Assembly: GCF_900142085.1 (NCBI RefSeq)
Contig: NZ_FQZQ01000007.1
Location: forward strand, 1-64,000
DNA from: Shimia gijangensis
GTDB lineage: Bacteria; Pseudomonadota; Alphaproteobacteria; Rhodobacterales; Rhodobacteraceae
Direction of reading: 5' to 3'
DNA length: 64,000 nucleotides
Shown here: piece by piece, positions 51,327 through 61,630 of the stretch
Numbering within the stretch: the stretch's first letter is position 1
How the letters are laid out: each line of letters begins with the position of its first letter
The notes under the pieces: generated by a model
What the model saw: the letters and a program-made list of their open reading frames with translations, nothing else
The model's database searches: none
What the model was told of the DNA's origin: nothing
Program-made: the position numbers and the translations under genes

Positions 51327-52508
51327 ATGATCCCTTCTGTTCTACCGACCTATACCCGCGCCCCTTTGACCTTTGTCAAAGGCGAAGGCTCTTGGATGAT
51401 CGAAGCAGATGGCCGACGTTTTCTGGACCTTGGGGCCGGGATTGCGGTGAATGTTCTGGGGCATGCCAACCCGATTTTGGTTGAGGCTCTGACCGCGCAG
51501 GCGGGCAAGCTGTGGCATGTGTCGAACCTTTACAACATCTCTGAACAACAGGCTTTGGCGGACAAGCTGGTGGATAACACCTTTGCCGACACGGTGTTTT
51601 TCACCAACTCGGGCACCGAGGCGTGTGAGTTGGCCGTAAAGATGGCGCGCAAGTACTGGTATGACAAAGGTCAGCCTGAAAAGGTTGAGATCATTGGCTT
51701 TGATGGTGCCTTCCATGGCCGGTCATCGGCTGGGATTGCGGCTGCGGGCGGCAAGAAGCTGACCAAAGGTTTTGGACCGCTGTTGCCCGGTTTTAAACAC
51801 CTCACGTGGGGCGATATTGCATCGGTGAATGATGCGATCAACGATGAGACCGCAGCAGTGATCATTGAACCCGTGCAAGGTGAAGGGGGCATTCGCCCAA
51901 TTGCCGATGACGACCTGCGCGAGCTGGCGCATATTTGCAAAGAAAACAATGTTTTGCTGATTTTGGACGAAGTCCAATGCGGGGTTGGCAGAACAGGAAA
52001 GCTGTTTGCCCATGAATGGGCCGGGATCACACCTGACATCATGATGGTGGCCAAAGGCATCGGCGGCGGGTTTCCCCTTGGGGCTGTTTTGGCCAGTGAA
52101 GAAGCGGCTAGCGGTATGACCGCGGGCACGCATGGATCGACCTATGGTGGCAATCCTTTGGCCTGTGCGGTTGGCTGCGCAGTGATGGACACGGTGGCGA
52201 CGCCTGAGTTTATTGCGGATGTGAACCGAAAGGCCGGCCTATTCCGTCAGAAACTTGAAGGGCTGGTGGCCTCGTATCCAGACCTGTTTGAAGAGGTTCG
52301 TGGCACTGGGCTGATGTTAGGGTTGAAATGCTATGCCCCTAACACGGATGTGGTGAACGCGGCTTATGATGCTGAGCTGATCACCGTACCGGCCGCCGAC
52401 AATGTGGTGCGCATTTTGCCACCTTTGAACATCACCGATGACGAAATTTCCGAGGCTGTCAGCAGGCTCGACAACGCGGCGGCGCAGGTCGCGGCGAACA
52501 AGGATTAA
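51327..52508 (+). CDS. argD: Acetylornithine aminotransferase ArgD
   Basis: The 393-residue PLP enzyme transfers the amino group in arginine biosynthesis. It has the class-III signature [46 protein letters not shown], where the lysine of AKG binds PLP, and [16 protein letters not shown]. Length is normal. The ATG at 51327 starts MIPSVLPTY; the frame could be extended to 51246 without homology. It is followed 6 bases after the stop by argF, and the two clearly form an arginine operon. Confidence 0.93.
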   Translation: MIPSVLPTYTRAPLTFVKGEGSWMIEADGRRFLDLGAGIAVNVLGHANPILVEALTAQAGKLWHVSNLYNISEQQALADKLVDNTFADTVFFTNSGTEACELAVKMARKYWYDKGQPEKVEIIGFDGAFHGRSSAGIAAAGGKKLTKGFGPLLPGFKHLTWGDIASVNDAINDETAAVIIEPVQGEGGIRPIADDDLRELAHICKENNVLLILDEVQCGVGRTGKLFAHEWAGITPDIMMVAKGIGGGFPLGAVLASEEAASGMTAGTHGSTYGGNPLACAVGCAVMDTVATPEFIADVNRKAGLFRQKLEGLVASYPDLFEEVRGTGLMLGLKCYAPNTDVVNAAYDAELITVPAADNVVRILPPLNITDDEISEAVSRLDNAAAQVAANKD

Positions 52509-52513
52509 TCCCG

Positions 52514-53440
52514 ATGGCCAATTTTCTTGATATTCACACAACTGATGCCGCTGATCTGCGGGGCATCATCGACAGCGCCAAATCCATCAAAAATGCGCGC
52601 AATGGTCGCCCTAAGGGGGCTCTGGATGATGATCTGCCGCTGAAAGATCACATGGTTGCGTTGATCTTTGAAAAACCATCGACCCGGACGCGCGTGTCTT
52701 TTGATGTGGGCGTGCGCCAGATGGGCGGGCAAACCATGGTGCTTTCCGGCAAGGAAATGCAGCTGGGACACGGCGAAACCATTGCTGATACCGCACAAGT
52801 TCTAAGCCGCTATGTTGATTTGATCATGATCCGAACTTTTGAAGAGCAGGTGCTGCTGGAACTGGCAGAATATGCCGATGTGCCGGTGATCAACGGCCTG
52901 ACAGACCGGACGCACCCCTGTCAGATTATGGCGGACATTCTGACCTTTGAAGAACACCGCGGGCCAATTGCTGGCAAAAAAGTGGTGTGGTCGGGTGACG
53001 GTAACAACGTTTGTGCGTCGTTCCTGCATGCGGCTGGCCAGTTCGGATTTGATCTGACCTTTACCGGCCCCGAAGTGTTGGACCCTGAGGAAGAGTTTGT
53101 CACATTGGCGCGCTCAAAAGGGGTGAAAGTCGAGATTGAACGCAATCCTCAGGTTGCGGTTGAGGGTGCCGATCTGGTGGTGACGGACACTTGGGTCAGC
53201 ATGCATGATTCCCAGTCAGCACGCGAACGTCGTCATAACCAGTTGCGCCCTTATCAGGTTGACGAGGCTCTGATGCACCATGCAAAGCCAGACGCATTGT
53301 TTATGCATTGCCTGCCAGCGCACCGTGATGAGGAAGCCACCAGCGCTGTCATGGATGGCCCACATTCGGTGATATTCGACGAGGCCGAAAACCGTCTGCA
53401 TGCGCAAAAAGCGGTCATGCGCTGGTGCTTGAGTAAGTAG
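52514..53440 (+). CDS. argF: Ornithine carbamoyltransferase ArgF
   Basis: The 308-residue trimeric enzyme makes citrulline from ornithine and carbamoyl phosphate. Motifs are [11 protein letters not shown] (the STRT carbamoyl-phosphate site) near residue 54, [14 protein letters not shown] with HPCQ, and the ornithine-side [11 protein letters not shown]. It is the second gene of the argD-argF pair. A terminator follows at 53469-53498. Confidence 0.96.
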   Translation: MANFLDIHTTDAADLRGIIDSAKSIKNARNGRPKGALDDDLPLKDHMVALIFEKPSTRTRVSFDVGVRQMGGQTMVLSGKEMQLGHGETIADTAQVLSRYVDLIMIRTFEEQVLLELAEYADVPVINGLTDRTHPCQIMADILTFEEHRGPIAGKKVVWSGDGNNVCASFLHAAGQFGFDLTFTGPEVLDPEEEFVTLARSKGVKVEIERNPQVAVEGADLVVTDTWVSMHDSQSARERRHNQLRPYQVDEALMHHAKPDALFMHCLPAHRDEEATSAVMDGPHSVIFDEAENRLHAQKAVMRWCLSK

Positions 53441-53468
53441 ACCCGCGTATTGTTGCAAAGCAGCCAGG

Positions 53469-53498
53469 AAACACCTCTCTGAAACAGGAGGGGTGTTT
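53469..53498 (+). terminator. Terminator after argF
   Basis: AAACACC (53469-53475) pairs with GGTGTTT (53492-53498), and the next bases continue pairing (TCTCT against AGGAG with wobble). The stem is about 11 bp and ends in TTT. It is 28 bases after the argF stop codon. Confidence 0.65.
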
Positions 53499-53687
53499 GC
53501 CGAAAAGCTTTGCAAAATTTGCCGAAGAGACGGCCAAATTTCGATTCTAAAGACACAATATTGCCTCAATCTTTACGCATTCTGAGGGCCACAGCCTTTG
53601 GGGCGTGAGTATCCTGTTGTTAACGAGTTTTCTGGTTTTCTTTGAAATGAATGCGTGACTCTTGCGTGAGTTTTTGGGGAATTTTGG

Positions 53688-54716
53688 ATGGACGGAGCTT
53701 CGGGAAGCCGGGGGAATACTCCACATATTGTGGTTGCAGGCGCAGGCAGCGTTGGGTGTTTCGTTGGCGGGATGCTTGCACGCGGAGCGCATCACGTAAC
53801 TCTGTTACTGCGCCCAAGAATGGCCGAAGAATTGTTGCGCCAGGGCCTTAACCTGACGGACTTTCAGGGGCTGGACGAAGACCTGTCGCCGGATTTGTTT
53901 GCCTTGGCCAGTGACCCGGCCTGCCTTGAAAAGGCAGACGTCATTCTGGTGACTGTCAAAAGCGGTGACACCGAGGAAATGGGCCACCTGATACGCCGAC
54001 ACGCGCGCAAAGATACAATTGTCGTCAGCCTGCAAAACGGCATCGGCAATGCCGGTGTTCTCAAGGAATTGCTGCCCGACCTAGATGTGCGGGCCGGGAT
54101 GGTGCCGTTCAGCGTTGCGGCCATCGAAGGCGGCCGTTTTCATAGGGGCACAAGCGGAGACATCGTCATTGAAAAAGGGCCCAATCATCTGGCGCGTCAT
54201 CTGAGCGTTCAGGGTCTCGCGTTTCACGAGCGTAAATCCATGACCGAATTGCAGTGGGGGAAGCTGATCGTAAATCTGAACAACGCATTGATTGCCCTGT
54301 CAGGTTTGACGCTTAAAGAAGAATTGAACAGTATGGTCTGGCGTCGCCTGATGTCTGACCAGATCAGAGAGGCGCTGAGAGTGCTTGAAGCTGCGGGCAT
54401 TCGGGCCGTACCGCCGATGTCCACCCGGATGCCAATTCGCTTTTTGCCCAAAATCCTCCGATTGCCTTCGCCGCTGTTTAACCGTGTGGCACGCGCCATG
54501 CTGACGATCGACCCGCATGCGCGCAGTTCAATGTGGGACGATCTTGAAATGGGCCGCAGAACCGAGGTTGAAGAATTACAGGGCGTGATTGTTGAATTGG
54601 GGAACAAAGAAAAAATTAAGACCCCAATCAACAAACGCGTGGCGCAGCTTGTTCGTGAAGTCGAGGCCAAAGAAGAGCGCTCGCCGGGGTTGATGGCACA
54701 TGAAATACGACCCTGA
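53688..54716 (+). CDS. 2-dehydropantoate 2-reductase-like protein (PanE/ApbA family)
   Basis: The 342-residue protein has a Rossmann motif HIVVAGAGSVGCFVGGMLARG near residue 14, a conserved SLQNGIGN near residue 108, and the C-terminal helical domain (KLIVNLNNALIALSGLTLKEEL) of ketopantoate reductases. It probably reduces a 2-oxo acid with NADPH. Pantothenate synthesis is one option; mannitol-type or other ketoacid functions cannot be excluded. It is followed by gnd across 77 bases. Confidence 0.8.
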   Translation: MDGASGSRGNTPHIVVAGAGSVGCFVGGMLARGAHHVTLLLRPRMAEELLRQGLNLTDFQGLDEDLSPDLFALASDPACLEKADVILVTVKSGDTEEMGHLIRRHARKDTIVVSLQNGIGNAGVLKELLPDLDVRAGMVPFSVAAIEGGRFHRGTSGDIVIEKGPNHLARHLSVQGLAFHERKSMTELQWGKLIVNLNNALIALSGLTLKEELNSMVWRRLMSDQIREALRVLEAAGIRAVPPMSTRMPIRFLPKILRLPSPLFNRVARAMLTIDPHARSSMWDDLEMGRRTEVEELQGVIVELGNKEKIKTPINKRVAQLVREVEAKEERSPGLMAHEIRP

Positions 54717-54793
54717 AATGACAACAGGGTTGCGACCTTCCGCATTCCGTCGCAACATTGTGACTAACGTTAAAAGCGCGGGAACACAGCCTC

Positions 54794-56197
54794 ATGACAA
54801 AGGCGGATATCGGGGTCTATGGGTTGGGCACGATGGGCAGCGCCTTGGCGTTGAATATTGCCGAGCATGGTTTCCGGGTTGCCGTCAGCAACCGCGAACT
54901 TCCATGGATTTCGGATTTCATCACAGAGGCCGGTGCGCTGGGCCCGAGTATTCAGCCCTGCGAGACGCTTGAAGACTTTGTCTTGTCTCTGAAAACACCC
55001 AGAGTCATCTTGTTCATGATCCCGTCCGGAACGCCCTTGGATCAAATGATCGGTGTGATCGCGCCTTTGTTAGAGGCGGGAGACACGATCATTGACGGTG
55101 GGAATGCCGATTTCAACGACACTCGGCGCCGGTTTTCAGAACTCGAAGGCAAGGGGCTGCATTTCGTCGGTATGGGTGTCTCTGGCGGCGAAGAGGGCGC
55201 GCGATTTGGACCGTCGATGATGGTTGGTGGCACAGCGCATAGCTGGCAACAATTGCGCCCCATGGCCGAGGCGATCTCGGCAAAGTTTCAGAGCGCGCCT
55301 TGTGTGGATCATCTGGGCCCTGACGGGGCAGGTCATTTTGTCAAGACCATACACAACGGTATTGAATATGCCGATATGCAAATGATTGCAGAGGTTTACG
55401 GCCTGTTGAGGGATGGTGATGGCTGGAATGCCGCTCGGATCGGCGCGCAGTTTTGCAAGTGGAACGATGGTCCATTGCGCAGTTATTTGATTGAAGCCAC
55501 TGGCGAGGTTCTAGCTGCTGTCGACCCTGAAACAGGGTCTGCCATGGTGGATGTAATCGAAGATCGCGCGGGCCAAAAGGGCACGGGGCGCTGGACAGTG
55601 ATTGAAGCCCTTAAGCTTGGCCAATCGGCGAATGGGATCGAAGCGGCAGTTGGCGCGCGTGGATGGTCGGCTGACAAAGACTTGCGGATCGCCGCCTCTG
55701 ATACTCTGGAAGGCGGGGAGATCGGATACGAAAAACCCTCAGGGCAGGATATGGCGCTGGGCTTTGAAGCGGCTCGAATATTGGCCCATGCCCAAGGGTT
55801 CGCGGTGATGCAGGCCGCTTCGGACGAGTTTGCCTGGGACCTTGATTTGGCACGGATCGCTGAAATCTGGCGCGCAGGATGCATCATACGCTCAGCTTTG
55901 TTGGATGATCTTTCGGATGCCATTCGCGCCGACCCGCCATCACGGGCGCTGATTTTAGCGCCCGTGATGGCCGAAAGACTGGCCAAAGGCATTCCGGCCT
56001 TGCGTAGGGTGGTGTCGGCGGCTGTGGTGGCTGGTTTGCCAGCCCCTGCATTAAGCGCGGTTTTGGCTTGGTATGACAGCCTGCGTCATGCACGTGGCAC
56101 CGCCAACCTCATTCAGGCCCAGCGTGATTTCTTTGGCGCGCATGGGTTTGAGCGAGTTGATCAACCGGGAAAACACCACGGGCCATGGTCCGCGTAA
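54794..56197 (+). CDS. gnd: 6-phosphogluconate dehydrogenase, decarboxylating
   Basis: The 467-residue protein has the N-terminal NADP-binding domain (GVYGLGTMGSALALNIAEHGFRVAVSNREL; the Asn-Arg after strand 2 suits NADP), the substrate-site block FVGMGVSGGEEGARFGPSMMVGG, the catalytic region HFVKTIHNGIEYADMQMIAEVYGL, and the usual C-terminal dimer tail ending near GFERVDQPGKHHGPW. It converts 6-phosphogluconate to ribulose 5-phosphate in the oxidative pentose phosphate route. A TAACGTTA palindrome lies 22 bases before the ATG, and a strong terminator follows at 56225. Confidence 0.93.
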   Translation: MTKADIGVYGLGTMGSALALNIAEHGFRVAVSNRELPWISDFITEAGALGPSIQPCETLEDFVLSLKTPRVILFMIPSGTPLDQMIGVIAPLLEAGDTIIDGGNADFNDTRRRFSELEGKGLHFVGMGVSGGEEGARFGPSMMVGGTAHSWQQLRPMAEAISAKFQSAPCVDHLGPDGAGHFVKTIHNGIEYADMQMIAEVYGLLRDGDGWNAARIGAQFCKWNDGPLRSYLIEATGEVLAAVDPETGSAMVDVIEDRAGQKGTGRWTVIEALKLGQSANGIEAAVGARGWSADKDLRIAASDTLEGGEIGYEKPSGQDMALGFEAARILAHAQGFAVMQAASDEFAWDLDLARIAEIWRAGCIIRSALLDDLSDAIRADPPSRALILAPVMAERLAKGIPALRRVVSAAVVAGLPAPALSAVLAWYDSLRHARGTANLIQAQRDFFGAHGFERVDQPGKHHGPWSA

Positions 56198-56224
56198 CCA
56201 CCGGTGAAGCCGATGCAAGAAAGG

Positions 56225-56250
56225 AGAGGCGCTGCATAGCGCCTCTTTTT
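56225..56250 (+). terminator. Strong Rho-independent terminator after gnd
   Basis: AGAGGCGCT (56225-56233) pairs perfectly with AGCGCCTCT (56238-56246) over a 4-base loop, followed by a run of five T that includes the last paired base. It lies between convergent gnd and pit. The A-rich left flank lets it act in both directions. Confidence 0.9.
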
Positions 56251-56253
56251 CGT

Positions 56254-57735
56254 TTAAGCGACGACGCTGTTTAAGACCAGGAAGATCACAGCCGACATGA
56301 TCGCGGCGGCGGGCACGGTGATGACCCATGCGGCGACGATGGTCATAAAGTGACTGCGGCGCACCAATTTGCGTCGGCGGCGCTCTTCTGACGCAATACG
56401 CTTGGCCTGAGGACGGGCTTGTGCAGATTTGCGCAGGCGACGCTCCGCGTGCCATTCGCGGAAAAAGCCAACCCCGAACACGCCACCCACGGCGATGTGT
56501 GTGGACGACACCGGCAAGCCCAACCAGGACGCGACGATAACGGTAATCGCGGCCGACAGTGCCACACAGTAAGCGCGCATAGGGTTCAGTTTGGTGATCT
56601 GTTCACCCACCATGCGGATCAGCTTGGGGCCAAACAGAAACAAACCAAAGGAAATCCCAAACGCTCCGATAATCATCACCCAGGATGGGATCGATACTTT
56701 GGCGGCAAAATCGCCAAACTCGGACGCATGCACAATCGCAGCAAGCGGGCCAACCGCGTTGGCGACATCGTTGGCGCCGTGTGCAAACGACAATAGCGCG
56801 GCAGAAAATACCAGTGGAATGCCGAACAGAATCTTGAGAGATTTGTTGCGATTTTCCAGCCCTTCGGATTGTCGGCGGATCAGCGGTTTGGAGATGAAAT
56901 AGGTCAACGCACCGATGCCAAGGCCGATTAACAGCGCGGTCTGGATGTCGATCTTGATGATGCGCTTCAAGCCTTTGAGCGCCAGATAGGCCGAAAATGC
57001 TGCTGCCATGATGGCAATCAAAACGGGAACCCAGCGGCGTGCGGCGGCAATCTTGTCATCCTGATAGATGATATAGGCCTTGATGAAGGCCAGAAATCCG
57101 GCGGCAATTGCCCCGCCCAGAACCGGGGAAATCACCCAGCTGGCGGCAATCTTGCCCATTGTCGGCCAGTTCACGGCGGCAAATCCGGCAGCGGCGATGC
57201 CAGCCCCCATAACACCACCCACAACCGAGTGCGTGGTCGAGACCGGCGCGCCGACAAAAGTCGCCATGTTAACCCAGACTGCAGACGAAATCAGAGCGGC
57301 CATCATCGCCCAAATAAAGACGCGCGCATTGGCAATGCCAGCAGGGTCAATGATGCCTTTGGAAATGGTCGACACAACGTCTCCGCCTGCCAAAAGTGCC
57401 CCAGCACTTTCAAAGAAAGCGGCAATGGCAATCGCACCACCCATTGTCAGCGCATTTGCCCCAACAGCCGGGCCCATGTTGTTGGCGACATCGTTCGCGC
57501 CAATGTTGATCGCCATATAGGCGCCAACTGCTGCGGCTGCGATCACAACCATGTTGGAGGGGAAATCACCAAAAAACAGACCGGCGGCAAAAGCAGCTAT
57601 GATGATGAAAAGTAACGCAATTCCAAGCCCAACCATAGGGCGTGCCACATAGGCAGTCGCATATTCAAAGTTGGAAATCTTGTTGAGGTCTTTGTCCAGT
57701 GTGGACCAGTTTTTCCCAGGTTGTTCCGAAGTCAT
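56254..57735 (-). CDS. Inorganic phosphate transporter, PiT family
   Basis: The 493-residue inner-membrane protein has the duplicated PiT signature: NIGANDVANNMGPAVGANALT near residue 102 and SFAHGANDVANAVGPLAAIV in the second half, with the GANDVAN motifs of both repeats. It cotransports divalent-metal phosphate with protons. The N-terminal 30 residues and the basic stretch HAERRLRKSAQARPQAKRIASEERRRRKLVRRSH near the C-terminus lie in the cytoplasm. Length is normal for the bacterial form. Nothing in the flanks indicates PhoB control. Confidence 0.9.
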   Translation of the reverse strand: MTSEQPGKNWSTLDKDLNKISNFEYATAYVARPMVGLGIALLFIIIAAFAAGLFFGDFPSNMVVIAAAAVGAYMAINIGANDVANNMGPAVGANALTMGGAIAIAAFFESAGALLAGGDVVSTISKGIIDPAGIANARVFIWAMMAALISSAVWVNMATFVGAPVSTTHSVVGGVMGAGIAAAGFAAVNWPTMGKIAASWVISPVLGGAIAAGFLAFIKAYIIYQDDKIAAARRWVPVLIAIMAAAFSAYLALKGLKRIIKIDIQTALLIGLGIGALTYFISKPLIRRQSEGLENRNKSLKILFGIPLVFSAALLSFAHGANDVANAVGPLAAIVHASEFGDFAAKVSIPSWVMIIGAFGISFGLFLFGPKLIRMVGEQITKLNPMRAYCVALSAAITVIVASWLGLPVSSTHIAVGGVFGVGFFREWHAERRLRKSAQARPQAKRIASEERRRRKLVRRSHFMTIVAAWVITVPAAAIMSAVIFLVLNSVVA

Positions 57736-57821
57736 CAGCCAGCATCCCCTTAACTCGACGTCGCGGTAAACCGGAAATCGAGTCGGGGCAACAGGGCTGT
57801 TAAAAAACGTTCAGAAAACTG

Positions 57822-58280
57822 TCACAATTGTCGCAGTATTTCCTGCAAGCCCGGCTCTTCCACAAGCTGAGCAGCTTCCTGCGGCGACACCCATTTGCGC
57901 TCGCGCTCAGAGGCCTCAGGAAACTCGTCTTCCAGCCTTTTAACTTCGACCGTAAACACGGTGGTTTCGACGGGCACTTCGGCGCCATTGTCGAGTTGCT
58001 TGTCATAATCGTAAGTGCCAACCGGCTCGCGGTTGATATTGCCCTCAACAACGCCTGCTTCTTCCCAAGCTTCCTGCATTGCGGCGCCTGGGGCGTCATA
58101 CCCATCCATCGGCCAGCCTTTGGGAACAACCCAACGCCGACTGTCGCGGCTGGTGATCAGCAACACTTTTTTTCCGGCACTTTCGGAACGATAGCAAATC
58201 GCCGCAACCTGAAGCCGTTTTGGGCGGCGCAAAAGGGGGCCGACCACGCTGGTCAGCGCGTTTCTAAGTGCATCTGTCAT
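57822..58280 (-). CDS. Nudix hydrolase (diphosphoinositol-polyphosphate-phosphohydrolase-like)
   Basis: The 152-residue protein contains a Nudix box that keeps the metal-binding core QEAWEEAGV (residues about 67-77) behind PKGWPMDG. The usual first glutamate of the box is Tyr and the arginine is Gln, a pattern I recall from many alphaproteobacterial members with GWP-type boxes. Such enzymes hydrolyse a nucleoside diphosphate linked to another moiety. It is followed on the same strand by the PiT gene after 86 bases. Confidence 0.82.
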   Translation of the reverse strand: MTDALRNALTSVVGPLLRRPKRLQVAAICYRSESAGKKVLLITSRDSRRWVVPKGWPMDGYDAPGAAMQEAWEEAGVVEGNINREPVGTYDYDKQLDNGAEVPVETTVFTVEVKRLEDEFPEASERERKWVSPQEAAQLVEEPGLQEILRQL

Positions 58281-58385
58281 TTGATTATACCGCTCTTCTC
58301 GTCGTTATTTTTTTCGTTATCGGTGTTAAGTATATACGCTGGTTCAGGCAAATTTGCAAGTCACGTCCCTATTTTCTAAGGAATT

Positions 58386-60824
58386 TCACGTGCTTCGGCG
58401 TTTTACGCGCAGAGTTGGATCGGCCTGTGTCGGGTCTTCGGGCCAAGGGTGTTTGGGGTAACGTCCACGCATATCTTTGCGCACATCGGCATAAGAACTC
58501 GCCCAGAAACCGGGGATGTCCATCGTGGTCTGAACTGGACGTCCGGCGGGTGACAACAGCGTTACACGCAACGGAGTGTGGCCCACCACGGGATGCTGTG
58601 TTTGTCCGAACATTTCTTGCAGCCGTAGTGTGATCTCAGGGTGCTCACCAGAGTAGTCTATCGGGATTTTTCGCGCCAATGGCGTGGTGAAATGGGCGGG
58701 CGCCTTTTGATCCACCAGTTGCATCTGGTTCCAATCAAGCCTTGCGCGCAATGGGGCCAGCAGATCAAAACGTTTCCAGTGATCGGCGGTTTTCACACCA
58801 CGCAGATGTGGCAAAAGCCAATCAGAGATCGTGTCCATCAAAGCCTCTGGCGACATATCGGGTAGATCATGGCCCGCCTCGCGCAACAATTCGACCCGCG
58901 CGACAAAGCGACGTGCAGGCGCAGAAAGCGTTATGTCGAGATCGCGCACACCGTCCAGCATGGCTTGTGCGATCACGTCATCTGGTGCGTCTTTCCAGTT
59001 GCGGTCCTGAAGGACCAGCGCACCAAAGCGCTCTTGCTGACGCACTTGTACCTGTCGGTCTCGTTTGGACCATGCACAGTGGTGATGCCACTGCAAATGG
59101 TCGGCGAAAAGGTCGCGAATTTCCTGAAACGTAAGCCGAGCTGCAAGGCGCACGCGCGCTTCACGCGGATTGCCGTCGGTGTCTGCCACCACGAGATAGG
59201 TAGCGGATCCCATGCCTTCGCCGTCCTCAACGATGGCGCCCTTGCCGCCTGACAGGGCAAACCGGTGTTCTTTGGTGTCGCGCCGCTTACCCACGCGGTC
59301 AGGATAGGCCAGGGCAACCATTTCGCCTGGGCTTAGAGCGGGTTTGTCAGGTGCGTTGCGGGTCAGCCGTTTGGCTTCATCGCGGATGCTATGCAACGCG
59401 GCGCGGTTCACGACATAGGAATATCTATCATTAAAGACTTTCAGGTCTTTCAGCGCTTCAAGTCGCAAAGACAGGTCAATTGGCACACCCCGTCCAAGCG
59501 GATCACGGGCGGCCAACAGGGCTGCTACCGGGGCGGCCTGTTTTCCGGCCACAGCCAACATATGCGCCAAGCGGGGGTGTACCGGTGTCGTCGCCAATTG
59601 CTTTCCGTGCGCGGTGATCCGGTTGTCGTCGTCCAGCGCTCCCAACATCCTTAGGACATTTTGTGCCTCGCTATAGGTGCCAGTGTTGGGGGGTGTCAGA
59701 AAATCCAGATCCTCCGGGGTCGTCCCCCACAGTGCCAATTCTAATGCCAGCCCGGTCAGGTCAGCGGCCTGAATTTCGGCAGGTGGAAACGGCAACAGCC
59801 CGCCTTCCTCACCTTTGGTCCAGAGACAGTAACAGGTGCCCTCGGCGACACGTCCTGCACGCCCTTGGCGTTGCGTGGCTTCGGCGCGTGTTACCCGTTC
59901 CGTGACAAGCCGTGACATGCCAGAGCCCGGATCAAACCGCGCGCGACGGGCCCGACCTGCGTCCACAACCACGCGAACGTCCTGAATGGTCAGTGAGGTC
60001 TCGGCAATGGATGTGGCCAAAACCACTTTGCGGCCCTGATCAATGGGACGGATTGCGGCCTGCTGATCCTTGAATGGCATCGCACCATAGAGCGGGTGGA
60101 TGTGACAGTCAGCGGGCAGTTTCAGCAAAGACTGCGTGCGGCGAATTTCACCTTCTCCGGGCAGGAAAACCAAAACCCCGCCGTCCGTTTCGGCAATCGC
60201 CTGAGTAACGAGGCGTGCCGTAGCCTGCTCAAGCCGTTCCTTTTTGTCCAACGGGCGATCCAGCCAACGGGTCACAACTGGAAAACTGCGCCCTTGCGAA
60301 GTGATGACCGGAACGTCGCCCATGAGCGCGGCAACCGGGGCGGCGTCCAGCGTGGCAGACATCGCCAGGAGCATCAGATCGTCCCGCAGTGCGCCCGCGA
60401 TCTCAAGGCAGAGCGCAAGACCAAGATCAGCATTCAGGGAGCGTTCGTGAAATTCATCAAAGATCACTGCACCGATGCCAGACAATTCCGCATCTGTTTG
60501 GATCATGCGGGTCAGGATGCCTTCGGTGACAACTTCGATGCGGGTATTTTTGCCGACCCGGCTTTCTCCACGCACCCGGTAGCCCACGGTATCACCAGGT
60601 TTCTCGCCCAAGGTCTGCGCCATGCGTTCAGCGGCCGCGCGGGCGGCCAGCCGGCGTGGTTCGAGCATTAGAATTTTGCCATCCGTCAGCTTGGCGTCCA
60701 ACATGGTCAAAGGCACCACAGTGGTCTTTCCGGCACCAGGCGGGGCCTGTAGTACAGCGCGTCCCCGGCTTCGCAAGGCAGCGATCAGCGGGTCAAGCGC
60801 GTCATGAATGGGAAGCGTTGTCAT
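58386..60824 (-). CDS. hrpB: ATP-dependent helicase HrpB
   Basis: The 812-residue DEAH/RHA-type helicase has Walker A APPGAGKTT near residue 31, motif II DEFH in IFDEFHERSL and motif VI QRQGRAGRVAEG. The C-terminal region is specific to HrpB (ending ...DPTLRVKRRST). Its exact role is unclear; it is linked to RNA processing and fimbrial function in some bacteria. The ATG at 60824 was chosen; a frame to 61022 would overlap the upstream DUF3108 gene and has no homology. It starts 4 bases after the DUF3108 stop, so the two are coupled. Confidence 0.92.
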   Translation of the reverse strand: MTTLPIHDALDPLIAALRSRGRAVLQAPPGAGKTTVVPLTMLDAKLTDGKILMLEPRRLAARAAAERMAQTLGEKPGDTVGYRVRGESRVGKNTRIEVVTEGILTRMIQTDAELSGIGAVIFDEFHERSLNADLGLALCLEIAGALRDDLMLLAMSATLDAAPVAALMGDVPVITSQGRSFPVVTRWLDRPLDKKERLEQATARLVTQAIAETDGGVLVFLPGEGEIRRTQSLLKLPADCHIHPLYGAMPFKDQQAAIRPIDQGRKVVLATSIAETSLTIQDVRVVVDAGRARRARFDPGSGMSRLVTERVTRAEATQRQGRAGRVAEGTCYCLWTKGEEGGLLPFPPAEIQAADLTGLALELALWGTTPEDLDFLTPPNTGTYSEAQNVLRMLGALDDDNRITAHGKQLATTPVHPRLAHMLAVAGKQAAPVAALLAARDPLGRGVPIDLSLRLEALKDLKVFNDRYSYVVNRAALHSIRDEAKRLTRNAPDKPALSPGEMVALAYPDRVGKRRDTKEHRFALSGGKGAIVEDGEGMGSATYLVVADTDGNPREARVRLAARLTFQEIRDLFADHLQWHHHCAWSKRDRQVQVRQQERFGALVLQDRNWKDAPDDVIAQAMLDGVRDLDITLSAPARRFVARVELLREAGHDLPDMSPEALMDTISDWLLPHLRGVKTADHWKRFDLLAPLRARLDWNQMQLVDQKAPAHFTTPLARKIPIDYSGEHPEITLRLQEMFGQTQHPVVGHTPLRVTLLSPAGRPVQTTMDIPGFWASSYADVRKDMRGRYPKHPWPEDPTQADPTLRVKRRST

Positions 60825-60828
60825 GAGG

Positions 60829-61575
60829 TCAATCGCGCCGGTGCAATGTCGCCGGACCATGACGGGTGCGCACATAGACCCGCACGGTGCGCCATGTGTC
60901 GCCAGACTTGCGGTATGTGATCGACAGGGGCGAGGTCGACATCTCATCCAGTTCGGCCTGCGAATACCCGCCAAGCCGATCATAGCTGCCGTGACAAATG
61001 ATATCGTCATCGTCGTCTTCACGTCTGGTCAGGCGAATGGCGGTCAGGCGTGTGCCGTCAAACTGGGTCTGATCAAAGACGCATGTGGGAGCTTCGCTGT
61101 CGCGCAGTGTCAGCCACATCATTGTCATCGGATCGATCGCACCGTTCAGGCGATCAGGATCAATCGGAACGGCGGGTGCATCTTTGCCTGCGGTCTTACG
61201 GGGGATGCCGGTGGAATACTCCAAAGTGGTCTGCGATTTGCGCTTTCCGGTGTTGATGCTGCCTTTGTAGGCTTTGGGGCGCAGCATGTCCCCTGTCAGC
61301 GTGCCTTTGGCGGAAACGTCAAAATGAATCCGGGCCAGAACCCCGGCCAGTCCGGTGGTGCGAAAACTGCCGCTGCCTTTGTAGGTTTCACCGGTTTGCG
61401 CCATGCGCACCTGCATTTCGCCAACTTTGATGCCAAACCCGTGCACGGACCACAGTTGATCCGCTTTGGCGGGCAACGTGCCAAGCACAAGCGCTGCGGC
61501 GCATTGCAGCGCAAGTTTTCTAAAATGCGGTCTGCATCTGTCGCGCTCTGGACTTTTCGGGGCTGAGCAAGGCAT
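60829..61575 (-). CDS. DUF3108 family periplasmic protein
   Basis: The 248-residue protein has a signal peptide (hydrophobic about residues 21-34, cleavage near PAKADQ). The body is beta-rich, of the DUF3108 family, a lipoprotein-carrier-like fold probably used in the cell envelope. The conserved block is GIKVGEMQVRMAQTGETYKGSGSFRTTGLAGVLARIHFDVSAKG. No ligand is known. It is followed 4 bases after its stop codon by hrpB and is divergent from meaB across 55 bases. Confidence 0.82.
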   Translation of the reverse strand: MPCSAPKSPERDRCRPHFRKLALQCAAALVLGTLPAKADQLWSVHGFGIKVGEMQVRMAQTGETYKGSGSFRTTGLAGVLARIHFDVSAKGTLTGDMLRPKAYKGSINTGKRKSQTTLEYSTGIPRKTAGKDAPAVPIDPDRLNGAIDPMTMMWLTLRDSEAPTCVFDQTQFDGTRLTAIRLTRREDDDDDIICHGSYDRLGGYSQAELDEMSTSPLSITYRKSGDTWRTVRVYVRTRHGPATLHRRD

Positions 61576-61630
61576 GTAATCACCCTATAGGACAGGCGCA
61601 AAAAGCGCAGATGGTTGAACAGGTACTTAG

